DNA from: CALGDE01 sp964655355
Lineage (GTDB): Bacteria; Cyanobacteriota; Cyanobacteriia; CACIAM-69d
Direction: 5' to 3'
Length of the DNA stretch: 33,230 nt
Assembly (NCBI GenBank): GCA_964655355.1
Contig: CAZZMD010000052.1
Location: 1 to 33,230 of the forward strand
The notes below the pieces were generated by a model. The model saw only the letters and a list, made by a program, of their open reading frames with translations, ran no database searches and was not told the DNA's origin. Numbering within the stretch: position 1 is the first letter of the stretch; each line of letters begins with the position of its first letter. Below, in pieces: positions 15,305 through 22,940 of this stretch. The position numbers and the translations under genes were made by a program.

Positions 15305-15556
15305 CTACCAGCTAGGGTCGACAGTCAGGCTCACTTCCAGGGGATCCGGTCCCGTGGGCACCGCCGTTAAACAGGCACAGACCGTTGTTTGCTCCCCGTC
15401 GGCGCGGGTCAAATCCACCTCACAGGCATGGCAAGAGCCCATCAGACAGCCGGTGGGAATATCAACCCCGGCCCGGTCGGCCACGACCAACAGCGGCTCC
15501 CCCGGCTCCGCGATCGCTTCTCGATTGTCCGGCAAAAATTTGACGGTGATCCCCAT
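15305..15556 (-). CDS. Small [2Fe-2S] ferredoxin-like protein
   Basis: An 83-residue beta-grasp protein with the plant-type cluster loop GCLMGSCHACEVD: Cys37, Cys42, Cys45, and a fourth ligand in VCACLTAVP (Cys60 or Cys62). The spacing from Cys45 to the last cysteine is about 15-17 residues, much shorter than the 29 of photosynthetic ferredoxins, so it is not a standard PetF. The N-terminal strand GITVKFLPDN and PGEPLLVVADRAGVDIPTG match the fold. The start has GGGAG about 11 bases upstream. It is the first gene of the apparent unit with the FAD oxidoreductase and moaE, and would pass electrons to or from that flavoprotein. Confidence 0.82.
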   Translation of the reverse strand: MGITVKFLPDNREAIAEPGEPLLVVADRAGVDIPTGCLMGSCHACEVDLTRADGEQTTVCACLTAVPTGPDPLEVSLTVDPSW

Positions 15557-15687
15557 TCTAAATTGACTCCCTTAACCCTCGTTTTAGTATTTTCCCCAAA
15601 ACCGGGGTTGGGTGCCAAGGGGGGATTAGCGCACAGCCGTGGATAACGGTCAAAACCGCCCTATCCCACCGCCTTATCCCATAAAAC

Positions 15688-17187
15688 TTATCCCACGACC
15701 TTCGCCATGGTGGACGCCATGATGGGCAATCGGGAAAAGTCGAGATAGCTGGCCACCCGGTCCGTCACGGAATCCAGCATAATTTCCCGATGGTCGAGGT
15801 AATCCGGGACCCCCGTGGGTAAGGAGTTGAGCCCCCGCTGTTGCCGCAGTTGATTTAGCCACGCCCGTCGCCAGGGACCACTATCAAATAGCTGGGGAAC
15901 GTAGCTGCCCCAAATCAATCGATTCGGTCCCACAACCCCCAGCTTGTCGTCGTCGAAGAGGGGCGACAGGGCATCAGAATCCAGGAGATGGACATAGCCA
16001 CAGCGGATTTCTTTCCCGGTGACCGGTAACCCCATCTGGGGGTGGAGGGAGGCGATGGACCGGTCCTGCTCAATCAATTCACCGGTGACAATGGTGTTGA
16101 TGGCGAGCAGATTTAGCCCGGGCAGCTCTTCGGAGTTCCCCTCCAGCCCGTTGAAATAAACGACACTTTTGCCCAGCATTTGGAAGCCATCGCACAGCCC
16201 AATTACGGTGCCGCCAGCGGCCGCATAATTACTGATCTGATCCCCCATCCCGCTGCGGTGCAGGACTTTGAGGTCTGCTTTGGGATCCTTCGTTCGAGGC
16301 ACCACCACCGCATCGGGATAGCCGAGTTCCTCATCCAGCCCGATATATTGCACCTGCACCGTGGACTCGGTGGCCAGGGAATCCAAGTCGCTAAAGTGGG
16401 CCATATTCGGCAAATGGACCACCCCCACCCGGGTTTCCGTGTCCGAACTCCGTTGGCGACGGGCGAATAAGTCGATGGAGGCGGCGGAGGGCATTAGGGT
16501 TTTGAGCCAGGGGATAGCCCCAATAATGGGGATGCCGGTCCGTTTCTCCAGCCATTCGGTGCCGACGGTGAGCTGTTGCTGATCCCCCCGATATTTATTC
16601 AGGGCGATCGCCACCACCCGCGATCGCACGTCCGGCTCGAGCAATTCCAGGGTGCCCACGGTCTGCCCCAACCAGCCCTTATTCCCCGCATCCACCACCA
16701 ACAAAATGGGACAATCCAACGCCTGGGCCAGCCGGGTATTGGCAAAATCCCACCCCTGCAAAATGCCATCGTTCGGACTGTCCATCCCGTCCGCCACAAG
16801 GAAATCATACTTCGGCCGCAACACCCCTAGGGACTGTTCAATGGCCTGCCAAGCGGCGTCTTGGTAGGCGGTGATCCCGGTGGACGTATCCAGATTGAGA
16901 TTGGCAGCCGGTCGCCCATTGATCAAGATGGACTCCTGGCCCCGACGGCGGGCCCGCAGCACCGGATTCGTACGATGGCTGGGGACAATGCCAGCGGCCC
17001 AGGCCTGAATCGCTTGGGTATAGGCAATTGCACTGCCCGATTCGGCCATATAAGTCACTGGGGTTGCCGCCTCCGCCTGGAAGGGCACCACCGAATGGCC
17101 CTGGCGATGCAGGAGTCGGCAAAGGGCGGTCGACACCAGGGATTTACCGCATCCGCTCCCGGTGCCAATGGTCAACATCACGTCCAT
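15688..17187 (-). CDS. CobQ-like (cobyric acid synthase family) protein with altered active sites
   Basis: A 499-residue protein with the full architecture of cyanobacterial cobyric acid synthase: an N-terminal dethiobiotin-synthetase-like ATPase domain and a C-terminal glutamine amidotransferase. The P-loop GTGSGCGKS (8-16) and the nucleophile Cys332 (GLCDGFQMLG) remain. Altered against remembered CobQ are the catalytic-His segment (YLHGLFD, here YVPQLFD with Pro431), the KPQNMALNS region (here QAEAATPV), the EGAGSPAE block (here DGMDSPND), the DRGG motif (here DAGNKGW), and YEIHMG (here KEIRCG). Glutamine-dependent amidation of adenosylcobyrinate is therefore unlikely. The C-terminus LFDSGPWRRAWLNQLRQQRG is typically CobQ, so it is a derived paralogue. 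Start: ATG with AGGAG 9 bases upstream. No cobalamin gene or riboswitch is nearby. Confidence 0.82.
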   Translation of the reverse strand: MDVMLTIGTGSGCGKSLVSTALCRLLHRQGHSVVPFQAEAATPVTYMAESGSAIAYTQAIQAWAAGIVPSHRTNPVLRARRRGQESILINGRPAANLNLDTSTGITAYQDAAWQAIEQSLGVLRPKYDFLVADGMDSPNDGILQGWDFANTRLAQALDCPILLVVDAGNKGWLGQTVGTLELLEPDVRSRVVAIALNKYRGDQQQLTVGTEWLEKRTGIPIIGAIPWLKTLMPSAASIDLFARRQRSSDTETRVGVVHLPNMAHFSDLDSLATESTVQVQYIGLDEELGYPDAVVVPRTKDPKADLKVLHRSGMGDQISNYAAAGGTVIGLCDGFQMLGKSVVYFNGLEGNSEELPGLNLLAINTIVTGELIEQDRSIASLHPQMGLPVTGKEIRCGYVHLLDSDALSPLFDDDKLGVVGPNRLIWGSYVPQLFDSGPWRRAWLNQLRQQRGLNSLPTGVPDYLDHREIMLDSVTDRVASYLDFSRLPIMASTMAKVVG

Positions 17188-17254
17188 GGATAAGGGCTCC
17201 TATACCTGGTCACTGCACCCGCGTCTGGTTGGAGGGGCACTGGGTTTTGGGAAA

Positions 17255-17276
17255 TAGCTGATCGTTAGCTGATCGT
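17255..17276. repeat. 11-bp perfect tandem duplication
   Basis: TAGCTGATCGT occurs at 17255-17265 and 17266-17276 in the spacer upstream of the CobQ-like gene. Confidence 0.9.
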
Positions 17277-17308
17277 TCGACGCTTTCGACGGTAAGGGTC
17301 CAAAACCC

Positions 17309-17734
17309 CTAGAACGGTAGACGCCACCACTGACGGAACATATTTTTGACGTGGCTACCCCAATTAGGCGATCGCCAGTCTTGGGGAGAGTTTTCCCAAT
17401 TCTCTAGCAAACGGGATCCCAACGGGGTCAAACGGAAGCTATCTGTAATACCTTGCCCATCCACTTCCCGCCGCAGGACACCCACTTGGATCAGCCACAT
17501 CAGATCATTTTCCGCGGTCAGCTCATTTTGAGCCGTCGGCACATATCCCGCGTCCACGCCCGAGGATCCAACAATTTCCAGGAGAGGAACGCTTTGATCC
17601 CGAAGGGTTTCGTAAAACCGCTGCAGGAAAGGAGCACAGCGAATCGCCCGTTTAGCCCGCGTCCAGGTTTTTCTGGAGTAGGTCATGGGGGCGATCGCGT
17701 CGGACGGAATCGGGGGGGCAGAGGGTTGGGACAT
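17309..17734 (-). CDS. Small cyanobacterial protein, possibly Npun_F0494-like, winged-helix character
   Basis: A 141-residue soluble protein. The segment ENDLMWLIQVGVLRREVDGQG followed by SFRLTPLGSRLLENW has the recognition-helix-plus-wing look of a winged-helix domain (about residues 60-115). The part before it is helical and basic (RKTWTRAKRAIRCAPFLQRFYETLR). It resembles a cyanobacteria-restricted hypothetical family that I recall as Npun_F0494; this is from memory. No enzymatic motif, signal or membrane segment is present. A near-perfect palindrome lies just upstream of its start. Whether it binds DNA is untested; the C-terminal tail rich in Trp and Arg is not typical of a repressor. Confidence 0.6.
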   Translation of the reverse strand: MSQPSAPPIPSDAIAPMTYSRKTWTRAKRAIRCAPFLQRFYETLRDQSVPLLEIVGSSGVDAGYVPTAQNELTAENDLMWLIQVGVLRREVDGQGITDSFRLTPLGSRLLENWENSPQDWRSPNWGSHVKNMFRQWWRLPF

Positions 17735-17742
17735 GGATGGGG

Positions 17743-17760
17743 GCGTTCCCTAGGGAATGC
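17743..17760. promoter_or_regulatory. Palindrome upstream of the small cyanobacterial protein
   Basis: GCGTTCCCTAGGGAATGC is palindromic apart from one symmetric pair (12-bp perfect core TTCCCTAGGGAA). It lies 9 bp before the ATG of the 17309-17734 gene. It could be an operator, possibly autoregulatory, given the winged-helix look of that protein. Confidence 0.4.
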
Positions 17761-17904
17761 GCAGGGGCTGGTGGGTAGAACGGGGGGTGAGAGATTAACT
17801 TAAAACCAGCTATTCCCTCTCTTTACCGAAATAAGGGGCTGGAATCCGGGGAAAGTCGAATTTCGGGGCGATCGGGCGATCCCTCCCTCAGGTGAGTTGG
17901 TTGC

Positions 17905-18393
17905 CTACGAGATGGGTTGCTGGGAGGCTTGGACATGGTCCACCAGTCCTTCGCAGGCGTCCATTAATAAATCGATGACCTTACGAAAGCCGGCGGGGCC
18001 GCCATAGTAGGGGTCGGGCACTTCCGTCTCGGAGTGATTCCGGCAAAAGTCGCACATCATCACCACTTTGTCGCGATACTGTTGCCGCTGATCCAACGCC
18101 AGAATGTTGTGATAATTATCCCGGTCCATTGCCAGGATGAGATCAAATTCATCGAAGTCGTAGATCGTGAACTGGCGCGATCGCCCCTTCAGCTCAATGC
18201 CGGGGGATTCCCGCGCCGCCGCTGCCATCCGAGAATCTGGGCGCGCGCCCACATGGTATCCACTGGTGCCGGCGGAATCGCATTCAATTTGACCGGTTAA
18301 GCCCTTCTGCTCAATCCAGTAATTCATGAGGTTTTCCGCCGAGGGCGATCGGCAAATATTCCCCAGACACACAAACAACACTCGGAAAGCCAT
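17905..18393 (-). CDS. Low-molecular-weight protein tyrosine phosphatase
   Basis: A 162-residue cytosolic phosphatase. The P-loop is at the N-terminus: VCLGNICRSP with nucleophile Cys9, Arg15 and Ser16. The general-acid loop is VPDPYYGG near residue 127. Size and order match the family. In bacteria such enzymes dephosphorylate tyrosine kinases for polysaccharide export or act on phosphoarginine; no kinase is in this window. The frame is open further upstream to 18474, but the ATG at 18393 places the P-loop strand RVLFVC directly after the start, as is normal. A start nine residues-worth upstream (MAECLKIMAF) is also possible. Confidence 0.93.
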   Translation of the reverse strand: MAFRVLFVCLGNICRSPSAENLMNYWIEQKGLTGQIECDSAGTSGYHVGARPDSRMAAAARESPGIELKGRSRQFTIYDFDEFDLILAMDRDNYHNILALDQRQQYRDKVVMMCDFCRNHSETEVPDPYYGGPAGFRKVIDLLMDACEGLVDHVQASQQPIS

Positions 18394-18536
18394 GATTTTT
18401 AAGCACTCAGCCATACTTCGCTGACGTCCCACCCCCCTAAAACCTAACACTAGATGCGTGGGGTGTATCGTCACTTATCTAGCGGGAGGAAATCTAGAGG
18501 ATTATCTCCAGGGCGTGCCTTGCAAGACTCAGTGTC

Positions 18537-18554
18537 TGAATCAAGTTTGATTCA
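18537..18554. repeat. Inverted repeat TGAATCAA / TTGATTCA
   Basis: Two 8-bp arms are exact complements around a 2-base centre. The element overlaps the start of the 11-bp direct array that reaches the stop codon of the M41-like gene. Confidence 0.7.
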
Positions 18555-18580
18555 AACCTGATTCAAGTCTGATTCAAGCG
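18548..18580. repeat. 11-bp tandem repeat, three copies, reaching into a gene end
   Basis: Units TGATTCAAACC, TGATTCAAGTC and TGATTCAAGCG follow without gaps. The third contains the stop codon of the leftward M41-like gene (18574-18576). Confidence 0.9.
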
Positions 18581-19281
18581 GCCATGGGGAGTTGCTCGTC
18601 CTCCTCCAATAGCGCAACGCACGCTTCGACCGGTTGCCCTTCGCCCATCGCCGTCACGAGCTGGTCATAGACCGATCGCCGCGCCTCAATCATGGTTTTG
18701 GCCCGCAGTCGTGATATTCCGGCTTGGGTCTCAAACTTGGGGGCACCCCGGGGATTGTCCTTGTCAAGCTGCACCAGGAGCGATCGCAATTTGGTTTGGT
18801 CATCGGCACCCCCTTTGGCATCCCCAAATACCAAAGTTTCCGCCGCAATTCCCGCCATCCAGACGGTGCTGTAATTCCGCAATCGCTGGGCACTGAGCTG
18901 CCCCTGCTCCAGCTCGGCCATTAGTGTCTCATCGTCAAACCGTACGCCGCCGGCTCCCTTTTGTCCCTGTTGCACCGCTTCCCAGGCGGAGAGGGCATAG
19001 CCAGTCACGGGGATCCCCAACCCATGGGCCACCAGAAAATGTCCCGCCTCATGGTGCAACACCCGATCGCGATGCTCCGGCGATCGATTGGCAAACCAGT
19101 CCACCATCAGCGTGCCCCCCTGCCCCTCAAAAAATAATCGGTCTAGCCCCGTCAACGCTGCGATCGCCACGATGAATGCCGAGGGTACGGTGGGCGACAC
19201 ATTAATGATCGGTCCGAGGAGCGCCGAAGCGGTCATCAGGAAAACGGCGATCGCCAAAAGATTCAGCGTGGTAGTACTCAT
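18574..19281 (-). CDS. FtsH-like (M41) zinc metallopeptidase domain without AAA module
   Basis: A 235-residue protein with two N-terminal hydrophobic segments (about 5-25 and 30-46), then a soluble domain with the zinc motif HEAGH (His77, Glu78, His81) and a downstream acidic GGADDQTKL that could supply the third ligand, as the Asp does in FtsH. The AAA ATPase domain of true FtsH is absent, so it is at most an ATP-independent membrane protease or an FtsH-related accessory. Such proteins are found in cyanobacteria and plastids, often loosely named ATP-dependent Zn protease. The 212-bp spacer to the divergent DUF1995 gene should hold both promoters; no clear consensus was seen. Confidence 0.82.
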   Translation of the reverse strand: MSTTTLNLLAIAVFLMTASALLGPIINVSPTVPSAFIVAIAALTGLDRLFFEGQGGTLMVDWFANRSPEHRDRVLHHEAGHFLVAHGLGIPVTGYALSAWEAVQQGQKGAGGVRFDDETLMAELEQGQLSAQRLRNYSTVWMAGIAAETLVFGDAKGGADDQTKLRSLLVQLDKDNPRGAPKFETQAGISRLRAKTMIEARRSVYDQLVTAMGEGQPVEACVALLEEDEQLPMAA

Positions 19282-19493
19282 GGGGGGAAACGGTTGTCAG
19301 GACTGGGGATGGGGGGCGAACGGTCTAAACTGAAGGGATGCGACTAGTAAATGGTCAGCAACCATCGGCGAGCTTTAGGCCATTATCCTTAAAAGCCTAT
19401 CGTTCTTTCTCCACCGTCGCGGTGTTGAACTGATCCAATCCCCTTGTTCGAAACGTCCATTTTAAAATCTGTTTTACAATCCTTTGCCCCACC

Positions 19494-20240
19494 ATGACTG
19501 GAATTCCCAATAGCCTCTCGGATGCGATCGCCCAAGCGGGTCAGTCCACTGTGGCAGCCCTGGACGACGGGCTCACCCGGATGCAGGTGTCCCTACTGTT
19601 GCCGGAGCTGAAGGCGGAAACCTTCGCGGCGCAACTTATCAAAATCCTGTTGGAAGGCGATCGCAAACTCAAGGTGTTTTTCCCGGATATGGGGGCGGCG
19701 GCGCTGGCCAAGCGCAATTGGGGGGATGTGCCCTTCGACATTATGGACGTGGGTTCGGGGCGGACTCCTGTGGGCAAGCGGGTGACGGAAGACGATGGGC
19801 TGCTGATATTTGTGGAACCGTCGGCGGTGGAAGTGTTGCAGGTGGAAGAAATTTGCAATCAAGCGGGCGATCGCCCGGTTATTTTCCTCAATCCCAATTT
19901 GGAAGATATCGCCACCATCGGCATTGGCTATGCGGGGCGTCAGCTACGGGAACGGTTTCTCAGCCAAATCCAGGACGTGTACCACCTCGCGCCGAACAGC
20001 AACGGATATGTGTTGGCCCATGCCTACCCCAACCCTTGGCAAGTGTGGGGCGAACCCCAGTCAGAGGATGAGGGATATGTGCTCCTTGGGGAGCGATCGC
20101 AGCGGCCGGCGGGGGATGTCCTGGATGGGATTTTGATGGGCACTGCCCAGGAGGAGGGGGAAGAAGAGACCCCGGCCGTACTACCCCAGCGCAACCTGTT
20201 TGACCAAATGCAGCGTTTCCTTCAAGCCCTCACCCGATAG
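19494..20240 (+). CDS. DUF1995 family protein (LPA3-related)
   Basis: A 248-residue protein of the DUF1995 family. In plants this domain occurs in LPA3, a photosystem II assembly factor, so a thylakoid or PSII biogenesis role is a reasonable hypothesis. The domain fills residues 5-200 (PNSLSDAIAQAGQSTVAALDDG at the start; VYHLAPNSNGYVLAHAYPNPW near the end). An acidic linker (EEEGEEET-like) and a short amphipathic helix close the protein. No signal peptide or membrane span is seen. The stop lies only 9 bp from the stop of the convergent TPR gene, leaving no room for separate terminators. Confidence 0.82.
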   Translation: MTGIPNSLSDAIAQAGQSTVAALDDGLTRMQVSLLLPELKAETFAAQLIKILLEGDRKLKVFFPDMGAAALAKRNWGDVPFDIMDVGSGRTPVGKRVTEDDGLLIFVEPSAVEVLQVEEICNQAGDRPVIFLNPNLEDIATIGIGYAGRQLRERFLSQIQDVYHLAPNSNGYVLAHAYPNPWQVWGEPQSEDEGYVLLGERSQRPAGDVLDGILMGTAQEEGEEETPAVLPQRNLFDQMQRFLQALTR

Positions 20241-20249
20241 CGATCTGCC

Positions 20250-21671
20250 CTAGGGAGAATCCATATTGAGGGCGGATGGCGGGGGAGACTGGGCGGCATT
20301 GGGATCGGCTTGGGCCAGCTCTGACGCCAGCAGTTCTGGCTCCGGTAGGCGTAACCGTTGCCCCGATGGCAGATCCAAGGGCGCGCGATCGCCCAGAGTT
20401 TGGAACAAGGCATGACTTTTCGCCAAGGTGCCATACCGCTCTGGCTCATCATTGATGGCCCGCTGCAGGAGCTGTGCCGCTCGATCCATGCTGGTATTGC
20501 GTTCCCATTCACTGCACCCCTCTTCCCGGAGCCGCAGAAGATGGCAACTGGCGCGGCAATAGTCAAGGACCGCCTGCTGGCTGGCCAACTCTTTGCGCTT
20601 CTTGGCCTTTTTCTTCGCCTTGCCCTTGGCGTTGGCCATCAACGCTTCGACCTGCTGGTAATCGGTCAAAGCCCGCTGGGGTTCCAAAAGGCGGGTCAAC
20701 GCCAAACTGCGATGGGCCACCACATCCGCTCGCGAACCATCCAACTTCAGCGCCTCGTCATAGCTATCCACCGCCCCCCGCAACTGCTTGCCCGCAAACA
20801 GGGCATTCCCCCGATCAAACCAAATATTCGGCTCCGTGGCATTGAACCGTAGGGCATAGTCGTAGCTCGCCACCGCCTTCCGTAAATGCCCCAGTTGGCG
20901 CAGTAAACGCCCCCGGTAATACCAGGTATCCGCATCGGTGGGATCCAGGGCGATCGCCTTCTCATAGCTTTCCACCGCCGCCTCTAACTGCCCCGCCCCC
21001 CGCAGGGCAATACCGCGATTGTGCCAGACCTCCCGCCAGTCAGAATTGAGAGCGAGGGCCCGGTCATAGCTGGCCACCGCCTCGTCAAATTGCTTCAAAT
21101 TATCCTGGGCAATGCCCTGCTGATACCAGCTAGACGGGCTGTTGGGCTCTAACTCCAGCGATCGCCCATAACTTTCCGCCGCCTCCAGCGATCGCCCCAA
21201 CTTCCGCAGGGTGGCCCCCCGGTTATGCCAAGCCTTCGCATTATCAGGACACAACTCCAGGGCACGGTTATAGCTATTCAGGGCCGCTTCCCAATGGCCC
21301 ATATCGAACTGCACGATGCCGTGGTTATTCCACGCCCGGTCATCGTTGCTATTGAGCTGAATACACCGTTGAAAATCCGCGAGGGCCGCCTCTTTTTGCC
21401 CCAGATCATGGCGGGCAGAGCCTCGGTTATACCACCCTTCCGAATTCTCCGGCTCCAGAATAATCATCTGATCCCAGGCGGCGATCGCCCCGTTCAAATC
21501 GCCCCCCCGAGCCCGAGCCACCCCCAACATTTGCCATGCCGCCCCAAAATCTTCTCGACAGGTGGTGGCATGTTCCAGGGCCTCCACCGCCAAATCGAGT
21601 CGATTTTGGCGCAGTGCTTTAAGCCCCTGTTGATAAAAGGCTTGAGCTTTGGAGGAAGGATGGTCAGTCAC
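20250..21671 (-). CDS. Tetratricopeptide repeat protein
   Basis: A protein of 473 residues made mainly of about ten consecutive 34-residue TPR units, recognisable by W-x2-x-G and A-x3-Y/F-x3-A-L spacing, for example WYNRGSARHDLGQKEAALADF. TPR arrays are protein-binding scaffolds. A lysine-rich stretch (AKGKAKKKAKKRKEL) follows the repeats, then a helical tail ending in a proline-rich segment. No signal peptide or membrane segment is visible, so it is probably cytosolic. The frame is open to a TTG at 21710, but the GTG at 21671 with AGAGGG about 9 bases upstream is preferred. Partner unknown; the downstream gene is convergent DUF1995. Confidence 0.85.
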   Translation of the reverse strand: MTDHPSSKAQAFYQQGLKALRQNRLDLAVEALEHATTCREDFGAAWQMLGVARARGGDLNGAIAAWDQMIILEPENSEGWYNRGSARHDLGQKEAALADFQRCIQLNSNDDRAWNNHGIVQFDMGHWEAALNSYNRALELCPDNAKAWHNRGATLRKLGRSLEAAESYGRSLELEPNSPSSWYQQGIAQDNLKQFDEAVASYDRALALNSDWREVWHNRGIALRGAGQLEAAVESYEKAIALDPTDADTWYYRGRLLRQLGHLRKAVASYDYALRFNATEPNIWFDRGNALFAGKQLRGAVDSYDEALKLDGSRADVVAHRSLALTRLLEPQRALTDYQQVEALMANAKGKAKKKAKKRKELASQQAVLDYCRASCHLLRLREEGCSEWERNTSMDRAAQLLQRAINDEPERYGTLAKSHALFQTLGDRAPLDLPSGQRLRLPEPELLASELAQADPNAAQSPPPSALNMDSP

Positions 21672-21725
21672 GGCTGTCAACCCTCTGAAGTGTTGCTGTA
21701 GGTGGGGCAATGCAAGTCGGCTCGG

Positions 21726-21747
21726 GGGTCAGGCTAGGGTCAGGCTG
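21726..21747. repeat. 11-bp tandem duplication
   Basis: GGGTCAGGCTA is followed by GGGTCAGGCTG; 10 of 11 bases match. It lies in the mtnP-TPR spacer. Confidence 0.8.
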
Positions 21748-21771
21748 ACGATCCAGGTTGTATCAGTGGAT

Positions 21772-21799
21772 ACTGGGTGACGGACACTGGGTGACGGAC
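21772..21799. repeat. 14-bp perfect tandem duplication
   Basis: ACTGGGTGACGGAC occurs at 21772-21785 and 21786-21799, followed by a degraded partial copy. This is the second duplication in the same spacer. Confidence 0.92.
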
Positions 21800-21967
21800 A
21801 TGGGCGACGATCGCGGACCCAGACGGACGACTTGCGGTGCAATGGAGGGGAGTTAGTGCTGTTTTGTGAGTCCTATGGGATGGGATGCATCGAATGCAAC
21901 CTTGATCTTAGGGCAGACCTGGAGCAGCGACCATGAAGTTTTGACGAACTTCGGCCAGCGATTGGGG

Positions 21968-22840
21968 TTAGAGGTAGGGAGTCAACAGGGCCGCGAGGCG
22001 ATCGCGCACGGCTGGGGTGATTTTATCCAGCGGCGTCAGAATCGAGGTAGCTAATGCCGTATGGGCGGCGGAGTCCGGTTGTTCCTGGCCCAATCGACCG
22101 ACGATCGCCCGAATCATGGTGCGGGCATTGTCGGCATTTTTCATAAGGTTACCAATGACCATTTCCACGGTGACGCTGCCGTGGTCGGGGTGCCAACAGT
22201 CGTAGTCGGTGACGAAGCCGAGGGTGGTGTAAGCCATCTCCGCCTCTCGCGCCAGCTTAGCCTCCGGCAGGTTGGTCATGCCAATGATGGTGGCGTTCCA
22301 ACTGCGATAAAGATGGGATTCGGCTTTGGTGGAAAAGGCGGGCCCCTCCATACACAAATAGGTTCCTTCTTGATGAACCGTAAGATCGGGCAAATTCAAA
22401 TCGGCGATCGCATCCGCGGCCAACTCATGGAGTACTGCACAGACGGGATCGGCAAAGGCGATATGGGCCACAATGCCATCGCCAAAGAAGGTGGACGGAC
22501 GATTTTTGGTGCGATCAATAAACTGATCCGGCAGCACCACATCCAAGGGCTTGGCGTGCTCCTGCAAAGACCCCACGGCCGACGCGGAAATAACGTAGCG
22601 TACGCCTAGGGTTTTCAGGGCGTAAATATTGGCGCGGTAGGGCACCTCACTGGGCAACAAATGGTGATTGCGGCCATGGCGAGCGAGAAACGCCACCGGT
22701 ACCCCATCCAGCACCCCGGTCACGATCGCATCGGAGGGCTCACCAAAGGGCGTCTCCACCACCCGCTCTTCCACATTTTCCAGGGCATCCATGTGATACA
22801 AGCCACTGCCGCCAAGAATGCCAATGGTAATCGGGGTCAT
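21968..22840 (-). CDS. mtnP: S-methyl-5'-thioadenosine phosphorylase
   Basis: Cleaves methylthioadenosine with phosphate to adenine and 5-methylthioribose 1-phosphate, salvaging the by-product of polyamine synthesis. The 290-residue protein has the family motifs GILGGSGLY at the N-terminus, FLARHGRNHHLLPSE, CMEGPAFSTKAESHLYR (substrate site), GMTNLPEA, and TDYDCWHPDHGSV with the base-binding Asp. The ATG at 22840 is preferred because GGGAG lies about 10 bases upstream and MTPITIGILGG is a normal beginning; an ATG at 22867 would add nine residues. An inverted repeat lies just upstream. The rest of the methionine salvage pathway is not in the window. Confidence 0.95.
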   Translation of the reverse strand: MTPITIGILGGSGLYHMDALENVEERVVETPFGEPSDAIVTGVLDGVPVAFLARHGRNHHLLPSEVPYRANIYALKTLGVRYVISASAVGSLQEHAKPLDVVLPDQFIDRTKNRPSTFFGDGIVAHIAFADPVCAVLHELAADAIADLNLPDLTVHQEGTYLCMEGPAFSTKAESHLYRSWNATIIGMTNLPEAKLAREAEMAYTTLGFVTDYDCWHPDHGSVTVEMVIGNLMKNADNARTMIRAIVGRLGQEQPDSAAHTALATSILTPLDKITPAVRDRLAALLTPYL

Positions 22841-22866
22841 CCTGTCTTGCTCCCTGTAGTGCTCCA

Positions 22867-22906
22867 TACCGGTTACTGCTCCCCACTGTAGCGGTTGTAA
22901 CCGGTA
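22867..22906. promoter_or_regulatory. 10-bp inverted repeat upstream of mtnP
   Basis: TACCGGTTAC at 22867-22876 and its exact complement GTAACCGGTA at 22897-22906 are separated by 20 bp. Arm centres are 30 bp apart, about three helical turns, which suits two dimers on one face or a looped operator. It lies between ppk and mtnP, 27 bp upstream of the mtnP start. Confidence 0.45.
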
Positions 22907-22940
22907 ATTGGCGCTGACTGACGGGTGACGTGCTGTTGGC

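Noticed and set aside
17188..17308. Cobalamin riboswitch upstream of the CobQ-like gene
   Set aside because: The 121-bp spacer is too short and no B12-box-like sequence was seen.
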